Assembly (NCBI GenBank): GCA_963851295.1 | Contig: CAWKOS010000007.1 | Span: 248,001-312,000, forward strand | Direction: 5' to 3' | Origin: JAOPZW01 sp963851295 | GTDB taxonomy: Bacteria; Actinomycetota; Thermoleophilia; Solirubrobacterales; Solirubrobacteraceae | DNA length: 64,000 bases | Part shown: positions 46,226-55,181 of the stretch, in pieces | Layout: the number at the start of each line of letters is the position of its first letter | Position numbering within the stretch: position 1 is the first letter of the stretch | Notes under the pieces: generated by a model | Database searches by the model: none | Told to the model about the DNA's origin: nothing | What the model saw: only the letters and a program-made list of their open reading frames with translations | Made by a program: the position numbers and the translations under genes

Positions 46226-46462
46226 GTTGTTCGGGGTGCCGGGTCGCTGTGAGGCCCGTTGCGGTGCGAACAGCTCACCGAGGAACGGGTCCGTGCCCCG
46301 GGGGGTCGAACGTCGGTTCTACCCGGTGTGGACGGGGGAAGACCGACGTTCGGCGCCCCCCGGCGGCCCGCGGCGCCCCCCCGCGGGCCGGCGGCGCGGC
46401 GGGCTGGTCTCCCTCGGTGAGCTGTTCGCGCCCACGCCGGCGTGGCGGGGACGCCGAACAAC
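46226..46462. repeat. Inverted-repeat element, copy 2 (between converging genes)
   Basis: The 271-base gap between two converging stops contains nested inverted repeats. GTTGTTCGGGGT (46226-46237) mirrors 46451-46462 with one mismatch. GCGAACAGCTCACCGAGG (46266-46283) mirrors 46412-46429 perfectly over 18 bases. Central CGAACGTCGGT (46307-46317) mirrors 46342-46352 perfectly over 11 bases. CGGCCCGCGG (46364-46373) pairs with 46381-46390. The 18-base block matches copy 1 at 13368-13385 at 17 of 18 positions, but the centre differs. No convincing gene lies inside. Confidence 0.72.
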
Positions 46463-46479
46463 CTGCCCAGGTCTTACAG

Positions 46480-46764
46480 CTAGGCGGCCGCGGGCGCCGC
46501 GGGCGCCGGCTCGGTCGCGGGCTCGGCTGGCATGAGGATCCAGGCCGCCACGTACACGAGCGGCGTGAGCGTCAGGACGGTCGCGACGGTCAGGATCCGG
46601 GCCACGAGCGGGTTGACGTCGTAGCGGCGGGCGAAGGCCGCGGACACGCCGGCGAGCAGGCGGCCGTCGCGTGGTCGCGAGAGCCCCTTGTGGGCGAACC
46701 AGGCCCGCGCTCCGGCGAGCGAGGCGTCGTTGACATCGGACTGGGGAGTGGTTGCGTTGGTCAT
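46480..46764 (-). CDS. PspC-domain membrane protein
   Basis: 94 residues from ATG 46764. The PspC domain is typical: ARAWFAHKGLSRPRDGRLLA, then GVSAAFARRYDVNPLVARIL, then one transmembrane helix (TVATVLTLTPLVYVAAWILM) and an Ala/Pro/Glu tail. PspC proteins respond to envelope stress and in some bacteria act as phage-shock regulators or toxin-like membrane proteins. A single short copy like this usually has no known partner. It is divergent from the S53 protease. Confidence 0.88.
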   Translation of the reverse strand: MTNATTPQSDVNDASLAGARAWFAHKGLSRPRDGRLLAGVSAAFARRYDVNPLVARILTVATVLTLTPLVYVAAWILMPAEPATEPAPAAPAAA

Positions 46765-46861
46765 GCAACGAGGATCGCCCTCGCGGCCCCTCGCTCCCAG
46801 CCGGGCACCCGTAGCGGGACGGGGTGCTACCTGCAGCCGGTCCCCTAGGGGATGTCCCTTG

Positions 46862-46887
46862 GTTTGGCCGCCCTCGGCGCGGGGTAC
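46862..46887 (+). promoter_or_regulatory. SigB/SigF-type promoter candidate for the S53 protease
   Basis: GTTTGG (46862-46867), 14 bases, then GGGTAC (46882-46887), a close match to the SigB/SigF-family pattern with the GGGTAC variant known from streptomycetes. The start codon lies 39 bases downstream with GGGAGG before it, so both transcription and translation signals are well placed. Confidence 0.55.
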
Positions 46888-46925
46888 TGCCGCGCGCCAT
46901 CGGCAAGGGACTCGGGAGGCTTCGC

Positions 46926-48167
46926 ATGCGGTTCGGCGTGGTGAAGGTGCGGGTCGGCGTCGCCATGGCGGCGGCGACGACGGCGGCGATCGCGATCGCG
47001 GCACCGGGGGCGCAGGCCGCGCTGTCGGTGAAGCCGGCGTGCACGGTCGGGCCCGTGCGCTGCCTGGCGCTGGTGAGGACGGACCTGCCCAAGGCGCCGG
47101 CCGCGCAGGCCGCGCACGACGGCTACGGCCCGGCCGACCTGCGCAGCGCCTACCGGCTGGCGAGCGCGGCCGCCAAGCGCGGCGGCAACCAGACCGTGGC
47201 GATCGTCGACGCCTACGACGACCCCAACGCCGAGGCCGACCTCGCGGTCTATCGCTCCTACTACGGCCTGCCGGCGTGCACCACCGCCAACGGCTGCTTC
47301 CGCAAGCTCAACCAGGACGGCGAGCAGGGCAACTACCCGCTCGCCAACCCCGACTGGGAGCTCGAGGAGTCGCTGGACCTCGACATGGTCTCGGCGATCT
47401 GCCCGAAGTGCCGGATCATGCTCGTCGAGGCCAACTCGGCCGACGAGACCGCCGCCGCCGGAACGCCGGCCACGCGCAGCGACCTCGGCGAGGCCGTCGA
47501 CACCGCCGTCAACCTCGGCGCCACGGAGGTCTCCAACAGTTACGGCAGCGTCGGCCCGGAGAGCAACTTCACCGCCTGGGACCACTACTACAACCACCCC
47601 GGCGTCGCGATCACCGCGAGCTCGGGCGACTCGGACTACGGGACGATCTGGCCCGCCTCGTCGGGCTTCGTGACCTCGGTCGGCGGCACCTCGCTCGTGC
47701 ACGCGACCAACGCGCGCGGCTGGGACGAGACGGTCTGGGGCAGCGTCGGCGGGGGCCTGCCCGCCGCGGCGCAGGGCACCGGCAGCGGCTGCTCGCTCTG
47801 GGAGGCCAAGCCGGCCTGGCAGAAGGACACGGGCTGCTCGGGGCGCACCGTCGCCGACGTCTCCGCGGTCGCCGATCCCGGCACCGGCGTGGCGATCTAC
47901 GACAGCGGAGCGCTCGGCGGCGGCTGGACCGTCGTCGGCGGCACCAGCGCCGCGTCGCCGATCGTCGCCGGCGTCTACGCGCTGGCGGGCAACGCCGCCA
48001 AGGTGACCTACGGCTCCTACCCCTACGCCCACACCGGCAGCTTCTTCGACGTCACCCAGGGCACGAACTTCACACCGAGCCAGGCCTGCGGCTACCTCTG
48101 CACCGCCGGTCCCGGCTACGACGGCCCCACCGGATGGGGCACGCCGAACGGGACCGGCGGCTTCTAG
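46926..48167 (+). CDS. Secreted sedolisin-like (S53) serine-carboxyl peptidase
   Basis: 413 residues from ATG 46926, with GGGAGG six bases upstream. A signal peptide (about 1-32, ending AQA) precedes a subtilisin-like fold: QTVAIVDAYDDPNAEADLAV, the Glu/Asp helix WELEESLDLDMVSAICPKC, EVSNSYGS, ITASSGDSDYG with the oxyanion Asp, and the nucleophile region GGTSAASPIVAGVYAL. The late Ca-site usual for sedolisins is plausible but unclear. It lacks the long activation propeptide of many S53 enzymes, so it may be a short subgroup. It is exported. Confidence 0.9.
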   Translation: MRFGVVKVRVGVAMAAATTAAIAIAAPGAQAALSVKPACTVGPVRCLALVRTDLPKAPAAQAAHDGYGPADLRSAYRLASAAAKRGGNQTVAIVDAYDDPNAEADLAVYRSYYGLPACTTANGCFRKLNQDGEQGNYPLANPDWELEESLDLDMVSAICPKCRIMLVEANSADETAAAGTPATRSDLGEAVDTAVNLGATEVSNSYGSVGPESNFTAWDHYYNHPGVAITASSGDSDYGTIWPASSGFVTSVGGTSLVHATNARGWDETVWGSVGGGLPAAAQGTGSGCSLWEAKPAWQKDTGCSGRTVADVSAVADPGTGVAIYDSGALGGGWTVVGGTSAASPIVAGVYALAGNAAKVTYGSYPYAHTGSFFDVTQGTNFTPSQACGYLCTAGPGYDGPTGWGTPNGTGGF

Positions 48168-48172
48168 AGGCG

Positions 48173-50610
48173 CTAGGGCTTCACGCGCACGACCTGCGGG
48201 TCGTGATCGGAGACCTGGTCGGCGTACTCGGCGTCGACGTGCACCACCTGGTACTGCACGGAGCCGAGGCCGGCCGTGACGAGGATGTGGTCGAGGACCT
48301 GCGAGACGCCGTTGAACACGTAGGTGTACTGCTGGTCCTTGGGCAGCGTCGCGATCAGGTCGGTCAGGATCGACCGGCCTGATCCGTCCGCCGTCCCCGT
48401 CCTCAGCGCGGCGACCGACGGGCTGAACTGGAAGTCGTTGAGGTCGCCGAGGACGACGACGTCGGCCTTGCGGTCGACGTCGAGGATGCGCCCGACGAAG
48501 TCGTGGACCACCAGCGCCTGGCCGGCGCGCGGCACCGCCGAGGACTGCGCGGGGAACTGGAAGCGCCCGTCGGCGTTCTGGTCGCCGCCCTTGGAGTCGA
48601 AGTGGTTGGCGACGATGAACGTCGTCTGCCCCTTGAAGCGGAACTCGCCGACGAGCGGCTTGCGGCTCGTGCTCCAGACGGGGTTGGTCGGGTCGATGCG
48701 CCCCGGCGACAGGGTCAGCGCCGGGTCGCCGTGGCTCTCGACCACCGCGGTCCCGGTCGTCGAGCGCTTGGCCGACGACGAACCGCGGTCGACGAACGAC
48801 ACCCGCGAGGGGTTGAAGAGGAAGACGACGCGGATGTTGCCGCCGGGCTGGCCGCCGTCCTGGTCGTTGACCGGGTCGACCTCGCGCCAGCTGTAGCGCG
48901 GGCCGCCGGCCGCGACGATCGCGTCGGTCAGCTTGGTCAGCGTCTGGTCGGCCGCGACGCTCCCGTCGTCGGTGGCGCCGCTGTTGTCCTGCACCTCCTC
49001 GAGGGCCACGACGTCGGGCTTGGCCAGGTTGGTGACCACGCCCTCGCCCAGCCGCTGGTACTTCGTGGCCGAGTCGCCGGGAGCGAGGTTCTCCACGTTG
49101 TAGGTCGCGACCGCGAGCTGGCTCGAGCTCTGCGGCGCGGCCTTCACGCCCGCGAGGTCGTTGTGCTGGACGGCGCCGACCGTCGTGGCGGCGATCGTGT
49201 AGCCGCCGAACTGCGAGTAGTCGACGGGGCCGACGGTCGGGCCGCTGAACACGTCGCCGACCGACACGCCGGGTTGTTCGAGGCGTCGACGGGCACGACC
49301 TCGAGGCGGCCCGACGGGATCGCGTTCTCGGCGAGGATCTCGGTGCCGCCGCGGTAGGTCCGGGCCTGCGAGGGCTTGGTGGTGAAGTACTGCTCGCCGA
49401 AGGAGTTCGACGGCCCCACGACGCGGGCGTCGTCGACCTCGACGCGCATCCCCTCGCGCGACTCCCAGAAGTCCAGCGCCGAGCGCGACGGCGTGATGGG
49501 CGTCGACTCGATGTTGGCGCCGCCGAGGTCGGGCGCGTAGACGTCGGGCACGGTGTCGGGCCCGATGACCTCGGGCGCGGGCAGCGGGTTGCCGTGCGAG
49601 CGCACGATCACCGACGGCGTGCCGATCTCGGTGACCGAGAGGTTGGACGTCGTCGAGACCGTGTCGCCGCTGGAGAGCGGATAGAAGTCGCGCACCGTCC
49701 CGGAGACGAGGACCGAGTCGCCGGCCACGACGCCCGGCGAGGAGGTGAAGACGAAGATGCCCTCGCTCGTCGCGGCGCTCGTGTCGGGATCGGGGTCCTG
49801 TATCCAGTAGCCGCGGCTGCTGCCGCCGGAGCGAACGGCGGTGACGATGCCCGGGACGTTGGTCACCTGGTCGCCGTTGTGGGCCGCCAGCCAGCCCGAG
49901 CCCTGGATGTCGTGGATGCGCAGCGGGCCGGGCTCGCCCTCGCCGCCGCCGCCCCCGCCGCTTCCGGCGTTCTTCGCGCCGGGGGTCGGCGCGGCGGCGG
50001 CGAAGTCCTTGGAGTTGTCGTCGCTGTCGGCGGCGTCGGTGCGCTGGACGGAGTCCGTGTTCGAGGCGCCGCCCGCCGGGCCGGTCTCGTTGAGCGCGGC
50101 CGTCCCGTAGCCGACGAGGTCCACGGAGGCGCTCTGGCACGCCGCGGGGTCCGCGCAGGTCAGCGCCGTGGCCGAGTTGACGACGGCGACGGTGCCGGAG
50201 GCGCCGGCCATCGAGATCGAGCCCGAGGCCTGCGTCGGCGGCAGGGGCTGCGTGCCGCCGCTGCCCTGCCCCTCCCCGACCAGGTAGATGGCGCCGGGGG
50301 CGATCGAGCCGCTGAGCTGCGTCACCTGCCACGAGCCGGAGGCGCTGCCGGAGTGGTACTGGACCGACCAGCCGTCGACGCTCACCGGCGCACTGCTGCG
50401 GTTGGTGAGCTCGATGAAGTCGTTGGTGTACGTCGCGCCGGCGTTGCCCCCGCCGCCGTAGACCTCGTTGATCACGACGCCCGACGAGGGCGCCGCCGAG
50501 CCGGAGTCCGGCCGCAGCAGGATCGAGGCCAGGGCCGCCGCCAGGACGAGGGCGGCGATCGCGAGGGCGATCCGCCCCCTGGTCGTGCCGAAGGGCAGAG
50601 CTGCGCGCAT
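48173..50610 (-). pseudogene. Secreted endonuclease/exonuclease/phosphatase protein with a frameshift
   Basis: From ATG 50610 (AAGGAG four bases upstream) come a signal/anchor helix, a lamin-tail domain (GVVINEVYGGGGNAGATYTN) and an OB-fold region (RIHDIQGSGWLAAHNGDQVT). After VVPVDASNNP the frame breaks at about 49268-49273, where one G seems missing from a CCCGGGC-like run. The rest, GVSVGDVFSG onward, has the EEP nuclease motifs ATYNVENLAPGD, VVALEEVQD, VVLGDLNDFQ and VSDHDPQVVRV. Rejoined length is about 812 residues. It would degrade extracellular DNA. A sequence error is a real option. Confidence 0.8.
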
Positions 50611-50706
50611 GGAACTCCTTCGAATCGTGGTAGACACCCGCACCGCGGCGGCGGACGCTACCCGTCCTTCCCCGGCGACGATGTGTAGAACTGTGAAAGT
50701 GGAGCA

Positions 50707-50922
50707 ATGCGCGACCTCCCGATCCGCGACGCGACGATCCGCCTCGGGCAGGCGCTCAAGCTCGCGGCCCTCGCCGACTCGGGCGGTGAGGCACGCGCGC
50801 TCGTCGAGAGCGGCGCCGTGACGGTCAACGGCGAGGTCGAGACGCGCCGCGGGCGCCAGTTGCACGCCGGCGACGTCGTCGCGCTGGGCGACGAGGCCGT
50901 CCGGATCGGGCCTCAGCGGTAG
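50707..50922 (+). CDS. S4-domain RNA-binding protein
   Basis: 71 residues, nearly all one S4 domain of the YaaA/YbcJ type: IRLGQALKLAALADSGGEAR, then ALVESGAVTVNGEVETRRGR, with the late DVVALGDEAVRI strand. Such small proteins bind structured RNA and may act in ribosome or tRNA handling. It is divergent from the nuclease gene (96 bases between starts) and its stop overlaps the converging gene by 10 bases. Confidence 0.88.
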   Translation: MRDLPIRDATIRLGQALKLAALADSGGEARALVESGAVTVNGEVETRRGRQLHAGDVVALGDEAVRIGPQR

Positions 50923-51773
50923 CCGTGCTTGTGCAGGAAGGCCAGGAGCTTGCGCTCGAACGAGCGCGGCGCCTTGCTGAACGCCGTGCGCAGGTCGCCG
51001 CGCTTGCGCGCCCGCGCCAGGTACGGGCGCGCCTCGCGCCCGCGCCCGAGCAGATAGAGGTCGGCGACGTAGGTCGCGACGCCGCCGAGCGTCTCGGCGT
51101 GCTGGCGTCGCGTGACGGCCACGATGTGCAGCGCCTCCTTGACGTTCTTGCGGATCACCGCCGGATAGGACCGCGTCACGTCGCGCAGCGCGCCGGTCGC
51201 CGTCGGATCGAAGGCGAGGACCAGCGGCGGCTCGAAGGACGCCACGTGTGAGGTGAAGGCGTCCTCGAAGGCGGCGTCGTAGCCGTTGAGCTCGAGGCGC
51301 CCGTCGCCGTTGAGGTCCTTCAGGCCGTAGCCATAGCTGCCCCAGTTGTGCTCGGCGCGGGCGTAGGCCGTGCCGGTGAGGTACAGGACGTCGGAGACGA
51401 TGCAGCAGTGCGCGCCGCCCGTGTAGCTGTCGACCACGACCTCGGGCTCGGCGTCGCCACCGAGGTCGGCGACGTGCAGGGGCGTGTAGTCCTTCGACGC
51501 CTGGTACAGGCAGCCGACCGAGCAGACCTCGGCGTCGGCGAGCGGCGAGCCGTCGAAGAGCGTCGCCCCGCCGCGCACGACCGTCAGGCGCGGGTCCTTG
51601 ACGCCGAAGTCGGCCGCCTGCCAGCTGAGCGTCGCCTGCGTGGCGCCGCCGGACGCGGTGACGCTCCCGGCCTTGTCGGCCGCGGCGGCCCCGGGCAGCG
51701 CGAGCGCCAGGCACAGGCCGACCGCGGCGGCCGCCGGCAGCGCGCTACGCCGCCGCCGCGCCCGTGCTCTCAT
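50913..51773 (-). CDS. Secreted protein with Ca-binding-like repeats
   Basis: 286 residues from ATG 51773. An Arg-rich start and hydrophobic core (about 10-31, ending AAA) make a signal peptide. The mature chain has VADLGGDAEPEVVVDSYTGG and KDLNGDGRLELNGYDAAF, two DxDGDG-like loops as in FG-GAP or dockerin-type repeats, and paired cysteines (VCSVGC, HCC). The C-terminal third is helical and basic. The function is unknown. Its start lies inside the end of topB (29 bases shared), so the two are probably cotranscribed. Confidence 0.7.
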   Translation of the reverse strand: MRARARRRRSALPAAAAVGLCLALALPGAAAADKAGSVTASGGATQATLSWQAADFGVKDPRLTVVRGGATLFDGSPLADAEVCSVGCLYQASKDYTPLHVADLGGDAEPEVVVDSYTGGAHCCIVSDVLYLTGTAYARAEHNWGSYGYGLKDLNGDGRLELNGYDAAFEDAFTSHVASFEPPLVLAFDPTATGALRDVTRSYPAVIRKNVKEALHIVAVTRRQHAETLGGVATYVADLYLLGRGREARPYLARARKRGDLRTAFSKAPRSFERKLLAFLHKHGYR

Positions 51774-53985
51774 CGGCCCCCGCTTCGACCTCGGCCTCGG
51801 GGGGCTTGGCGCCCTCCTTGGCCCACGGCTCGTCGAACTCGACGCGCCAGCGCCCCTCGTCCTCGCTCTGCTCGAGCGCGAGCTTGGCCCGGAACGACCG
51901 CCCCGACCGTCCCTTGAAGCCCGTCACCGGGCGCGCGGTGAAGCCCTGCGCGATGAGCTCGCGCGCGGTGACCACCGGAAGCTGCTTGCCGGCCTTGGAC
52001 TTCCAGATCACGAAGCCGCAGCCGGGGTCCTCGCGCGACCAGCACGAGAAGCCCTTGCGGTTCTCGACGATGTCGTTGCCGCACACCGGGCACGGCCCCA
52101 GGTTCGCGCGCGGGATGCGCACGTCCTTGAGCGTCGTGTCGAGCACGCCGACGGTCTCGCCCGCGAACTTGGCGATGTCCTCCATGAACTTCTCGCGGCG
52201 CTCGTCGCCCTCCTCGATGGCGGCCAGGCGGTGCTCCCAGTCGCCGGTCAGCGCCGGCGAGGTCAGCGGGTGCCCGTCGAGCAGACGCACGACGTTGATG
52301 CCCTTCTCGGTGGCCACGAGCGCGCGCCCGTCGCGCTCGACGTAGCCGACGTCGATCAATCGCTCGATGATCGCCGCGCGCGTGGCCGGCGTGCCGATGC
52401 CCGACTCCTTCATGGCCTCGCGCAGCTCGTCGTCGTCGACGAGCTTGCCCGCGGTCTCCATCGCGGCCAGCAGCGAGGCGTCGCTGTAGCGCCGCGGGGG
52501 CTTGGTCTCCTTCTCGAGCGACTCCACGTCGCGGGTGTCGACCGCCTCGCCGCGCTCCAGCCGCGGGAGCTGCTGGTCGCGCCCCTCGTCCTCGTCGGAG
52601 GCGCTCCCCTCACCCTCGGGCAGCTCGCCGTAGACGCCGCGCCAGCCCGGCACGAGCAGGACCTTGCCGCGCGTGCGGAAGATGTGGGTCTCGACGGTCG
52701 TCTCGACGCGCGTGTTCTCGAACTCGGCGTCGGGATGGAAGACGGCGAGGAAGCGGCGCGCCACCAGGTCGTAGACCCGGCGGTCGTCGTCGCTCATCTT
52801 CTCGAGCACGTGGTCTGAGTTGGTGGGGATGATCGCGTGGTGGTCGCCGACCTTGGCGTTGTCGACGACGCGCGCCAGCGGGAGCAGGTCCAGCGACTGC
52901 ACGTAGCGCGCGCCCTCGCGGTACTCGGGGCGGCGGCCGACGTGGCCCGCGATCGACTTGAGGTCGGGAACCATGTCGCTGGTCAGGTAGCGCGAGCTCG
53001 TGCGCGGATAGGTCAGCGCCTTGTGCTCCTCGTAGCAGCGCTGCGCGGCCGCCAGCGTCCGCCGCGCGCTGAAGCCGTAGCGCGTGTTGGCCTCGCGCTG
53101 CAGCGACGTGAGGTCGTAGAGGAGCGGCGGGCGCTCCTTGCGCTTGGTCTTCTCGAGCTTGGTGATCTCGCCGCGCCGGCCGCGGACGGCGTCGACGATC
53201 GCCTGCGCCTCCTGCGCGCTCGCCATCCGCGGCTGGGCGCCGGCGTGGAAGCGGCCCTCGTAGCGACGCGCGCCGTCGGCCTCGAAGGCCGCGTCGACGA
53301 GCCAGTACTTCTCGGGCTTGAAGGCGCGGATCTCCTCCTCGCGGCGCGCGATGATCGCCAGGGTCGGCGTCTGCACGCGCCCCAGCGAGACGGCGCCGTC
53401 GAAGGAGGAGCGCAGGCGGATCGTCGCCGCGCGGGTGGCGTTCATGCCGACGATCCAGTCGGCCTCCGAGCGCGACTTGGCGGCGTCGCGCAGGGCGCCG
53501 AGGTCGGCGCCATCGCGCAGGTGGCCAAAGGCCTCGCGCATGGCGTCGTTGGTCATCGAGTTCAGCCACAGCCGCTGGACGGGCTTGTCGGCCTTCACGT
53601 ACTCGTAGATGTAGGTGAAGATCAGCTCGCCCTCGCGCCCGGCATCGCACGCGTTGATGACGTGGTCGACGTCGTCGCGGCGCAGCTGGTCGCGCACGAC
53701 CTTCATCTGCTTCTCGGAGCGCTCGTCGCGCACGACGAGCTTGAAGCTGCGCGGGACGATCGGCAGATCGGCCATGCGCCACTTCTTGAACTTGTCGTCG
53801 TACTCGTCGGGCTCGGCGAGCTGGACGAGGTGCCCGACGGCCCAGGTGATGACGTGGTCGGGACCCTCCAGCCAGCGCGCGGTCTTCTCCCCCGCGCCCG
53901 TGTGCTTCTCGAAGGGGCCGGGGAGCACGCGGGCGAGATCCTGCCCGACGGACGGCTTCTCGGCGATCACCAGCGTCTTGGCCAT
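51745..53985 (-). CDS. topB: DNA topoisomerase III (type IA)
   Basis: 746 residues. The Toprim domain starts MAKTLVIAEKPSVGQDLARV and contains NACDAGREGELIF with the Mg-binding acidic triad. The nucleophile is Tyr326 in LTYPRTSSRYL. The late GIGTPATRAAIIERLIDVGY motif and a zinc ribbon (GPCPVCGNDIVENRKGFSCW, EDPGCGF) complete a TopB-type enzyme. It decatenates DNA and single-strand intermediates. An acidic insert (SASDEDEGRD) lies before the last third. It follows the serine protease gene by 17 bases. Confidence 0.93.
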   Translation of the reverse strand: MAKTLVIAEKPSVGQDLARVLPGPFEKHTGAGEKTARWLEGPDHVITWAVGHLVQLAEPDEYDDKFKKWRMADLPIVPRSFKLVVRDERSEKQMKVVRDQLRRDDVDHVINACDAGREGELIFTYIYEYVKADKPVQRLWLNSMTNDAMREAFGHLRDGADLGALRDAAKSRSEADWIVGMNATRAATIRLRSSFDGAVSLGRVQTPTLAIIARREEEIRAFKPEKYWLVDAAFEADGARRYEGRFHAGAQPRMASAQEAQAIVDAVRGRRGEITKLEKTKRKERPPLLYDLTSLQREANTRYGFSARRTLAAAQRCYEEHKALTYPRTSSRYLTSDMVPDLKSIAGHVGRRPEYREGARYVQSLDLLPLARVVDNAKVGDHHAIIPTNSDHVLEKMSDDDRRVYDLVARRFLAVFHPDAEFENTRVETTVETHIFRTRGKVLLVPGWRGVYGELPEGEGSASDEDEGRDQQLPRLERGEAVDTRDVESLEKETKPPRRYSDASLLAAMETAGKLVDDDELREAMKESGIGTPATRAAIIERLIDVGYVERDGRALVATEKGINVVRLLDGHPLTSPALTGDWEHRLAAIEEGDERREKFMEDIAKFAGETVGVLDTTLKDVRIPRANLGPCPVCGNDIVENRKGFSCWSREDPGCGFVIWKSKAGKQLPVVTARELIAQGFTARPVTGFKGRSGRSFRAKLALEQSEDEGRWRVEFDEPWAKEGAKPPEAEVEAGADESTGAAAA

Positions 53986-54002
53986 GGACGCGGGAGGGTA
54001 GC

Positions 54003-55151
54003 TCAGCCGGCGCACGGCCCTGTAGACACCGCGCCGTCCCCGGCGCCCGCGAGCTCGCGCTCGACGACCGCGTTGGGGACGCCGTAGCCGCCGCTGGGAC
54101 CGCCGCGGGTGGCCGCGAACACGGTCGTCACCACGCGCCCGCGCGCATCGACCATCGGGCCGCCCGAGTTGCCCGGACGCACGACCCCGCGCAGCGTGGT
54201 GATCGAGCGGCGGACCGGCCCGCGGCCGTAGGCGTCCTGCGTGATGACGTCGCGCGTGGACCCCACGCGGCCTGCGCGCACGTCGTACGGGCCGTTCTCC
54301 GGGAAGCCGAGGATCGCCGCCGAGGCGCCGGGGCGCGGCGCGTCGGCGACGCTCAGCGCCCGCCCGCCGAGCCCGTCGACGCGCAGGATCGCGATGTCGT
54401 CGTGCGGGTCGAAGACCACGGCCTTGGCGGAGCGCTGGGGACCCTGGCCGCGGAGCTGGACCGTGGTGTCGCTCTGGCCGGCGACGACGTGGGCGTTGGT
54501 CACCACCAACCCGTCGCGCGCGATCCAGCCCGAGCCCTCGATGCCCAGGCCGCACGCCGTGCCCTGGATCTTGACCACGCCGTCGGCGGCCGCCCGGACG
54601 TCGGGGTCGCGGGCGATCGCGGCGCGCGGCGCCGGCAGGTCGACGGGCGGGCCGTCGATGGTCGGGAACGGGTCGAAGCGCGCGAGCGCGTTGAGGATCG
54701 GGCCCGACGGGGGCAGCGCGTCGTTGAGCGCGCGCAGGATGCTCGAGCGCTGGATGTCGTCGCGCAGGCCGCGCGCCTGGGGCGCCTGGAGCACCACGGC
54801 GCCCGCGAGCCAGACGAGGCCGAGCGCGACGCCGGCGCTCAGCAGCGCGCCCGCCAGCCCGTCGACGAGGCCGAGCGAGGGCGCGGTCATCCGCTTGCGC
54901 AGGCCGTAGCCCAGCGCCTCGAGCGCCGAGCCGAAGAGCAGCCCGCCGACGAGCGCGCCGATGAGGCCGAAGAGCGGCGCGTAGGGCGACTGCGAGCCCG
55001 CCGAGACCACGGCCTGGCCGATGCGGGCGCCGACGAGCAGCCCGCCGGCGAAGCCGGCGAGGGTCGCGGCGCCGACCACGAAGCCCTGGAAGTAGCCCGC
55101 GGCCGCGGTCATGAGCGTCAGGGCGACAATGATCCAGTCCAGCGCGGTCAC
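54003..55151 (-). CDS. CvpA-type membrane serine protease (MarP-like)
   Basis: 382 residues from GTG 55151. Four transmembrane helices of a CvpA domain cover about residues 1-125 (ALDWIIVALTLMTAAAGYFQ...). A trypsin-like domain follows, with the triad His221 (TNAHVVAG), Asp252 (PHDDIAILRV) and Ser329 (RPGNSGGPMV). The layout matches MarP, which keeps mycobacterial pH homeostasis by processing cell-wall enzymes; the protease domain faces outward. It is divergent from a penicillin-binding protein by 30 bases, a fitting envelope context, and precedes topB. Confidence 0.9.
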   Translation of the reverse strand: MTALDWIIVALTLMTAAAGYFQGFVVGAATLAGFAGGLLVGARIGQAVVSAGSQSPYAPLFGLIGALVGGLLFGSALEALGYGLRKRMTAPSLGLVDGLAGALLSAGVALGLVWLAGAVVLQAPQARGLRDDIQRSSILRALNDALPPSGPILNALARFDPFPTIDGPPVDLPAPRAAIARDPDVRAAADGVVKIQGTACGLGIEGSGWIARDGLVVTNAHVVAGQSDTTVQLRGQGPQRSAKAVVFDPHDDIAILRVDGLGGRALSVADAPRPGASAAILGFPENGPYDVRAGRVGSTRDVITQDAYGRGPVRRSITTLRGVVRPGNSGGPMVDARGRVVTTVFAATRGGPSGGYGVPNAVVERELAGAGDGAVSTGPCAG

Positions 55152-55181
55152 AGCGGGCCGCGCAGGCTACCCTCACAGAAC

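Noticed and set aside
46227..46535. Plus-strand frame of 102 codons inside inverted-repeat element 2
   Set aside because: Its codons consist of the repeat arms themselves, it runs through the PspC 3' end, and it has no ribosome site or recognisable domain.
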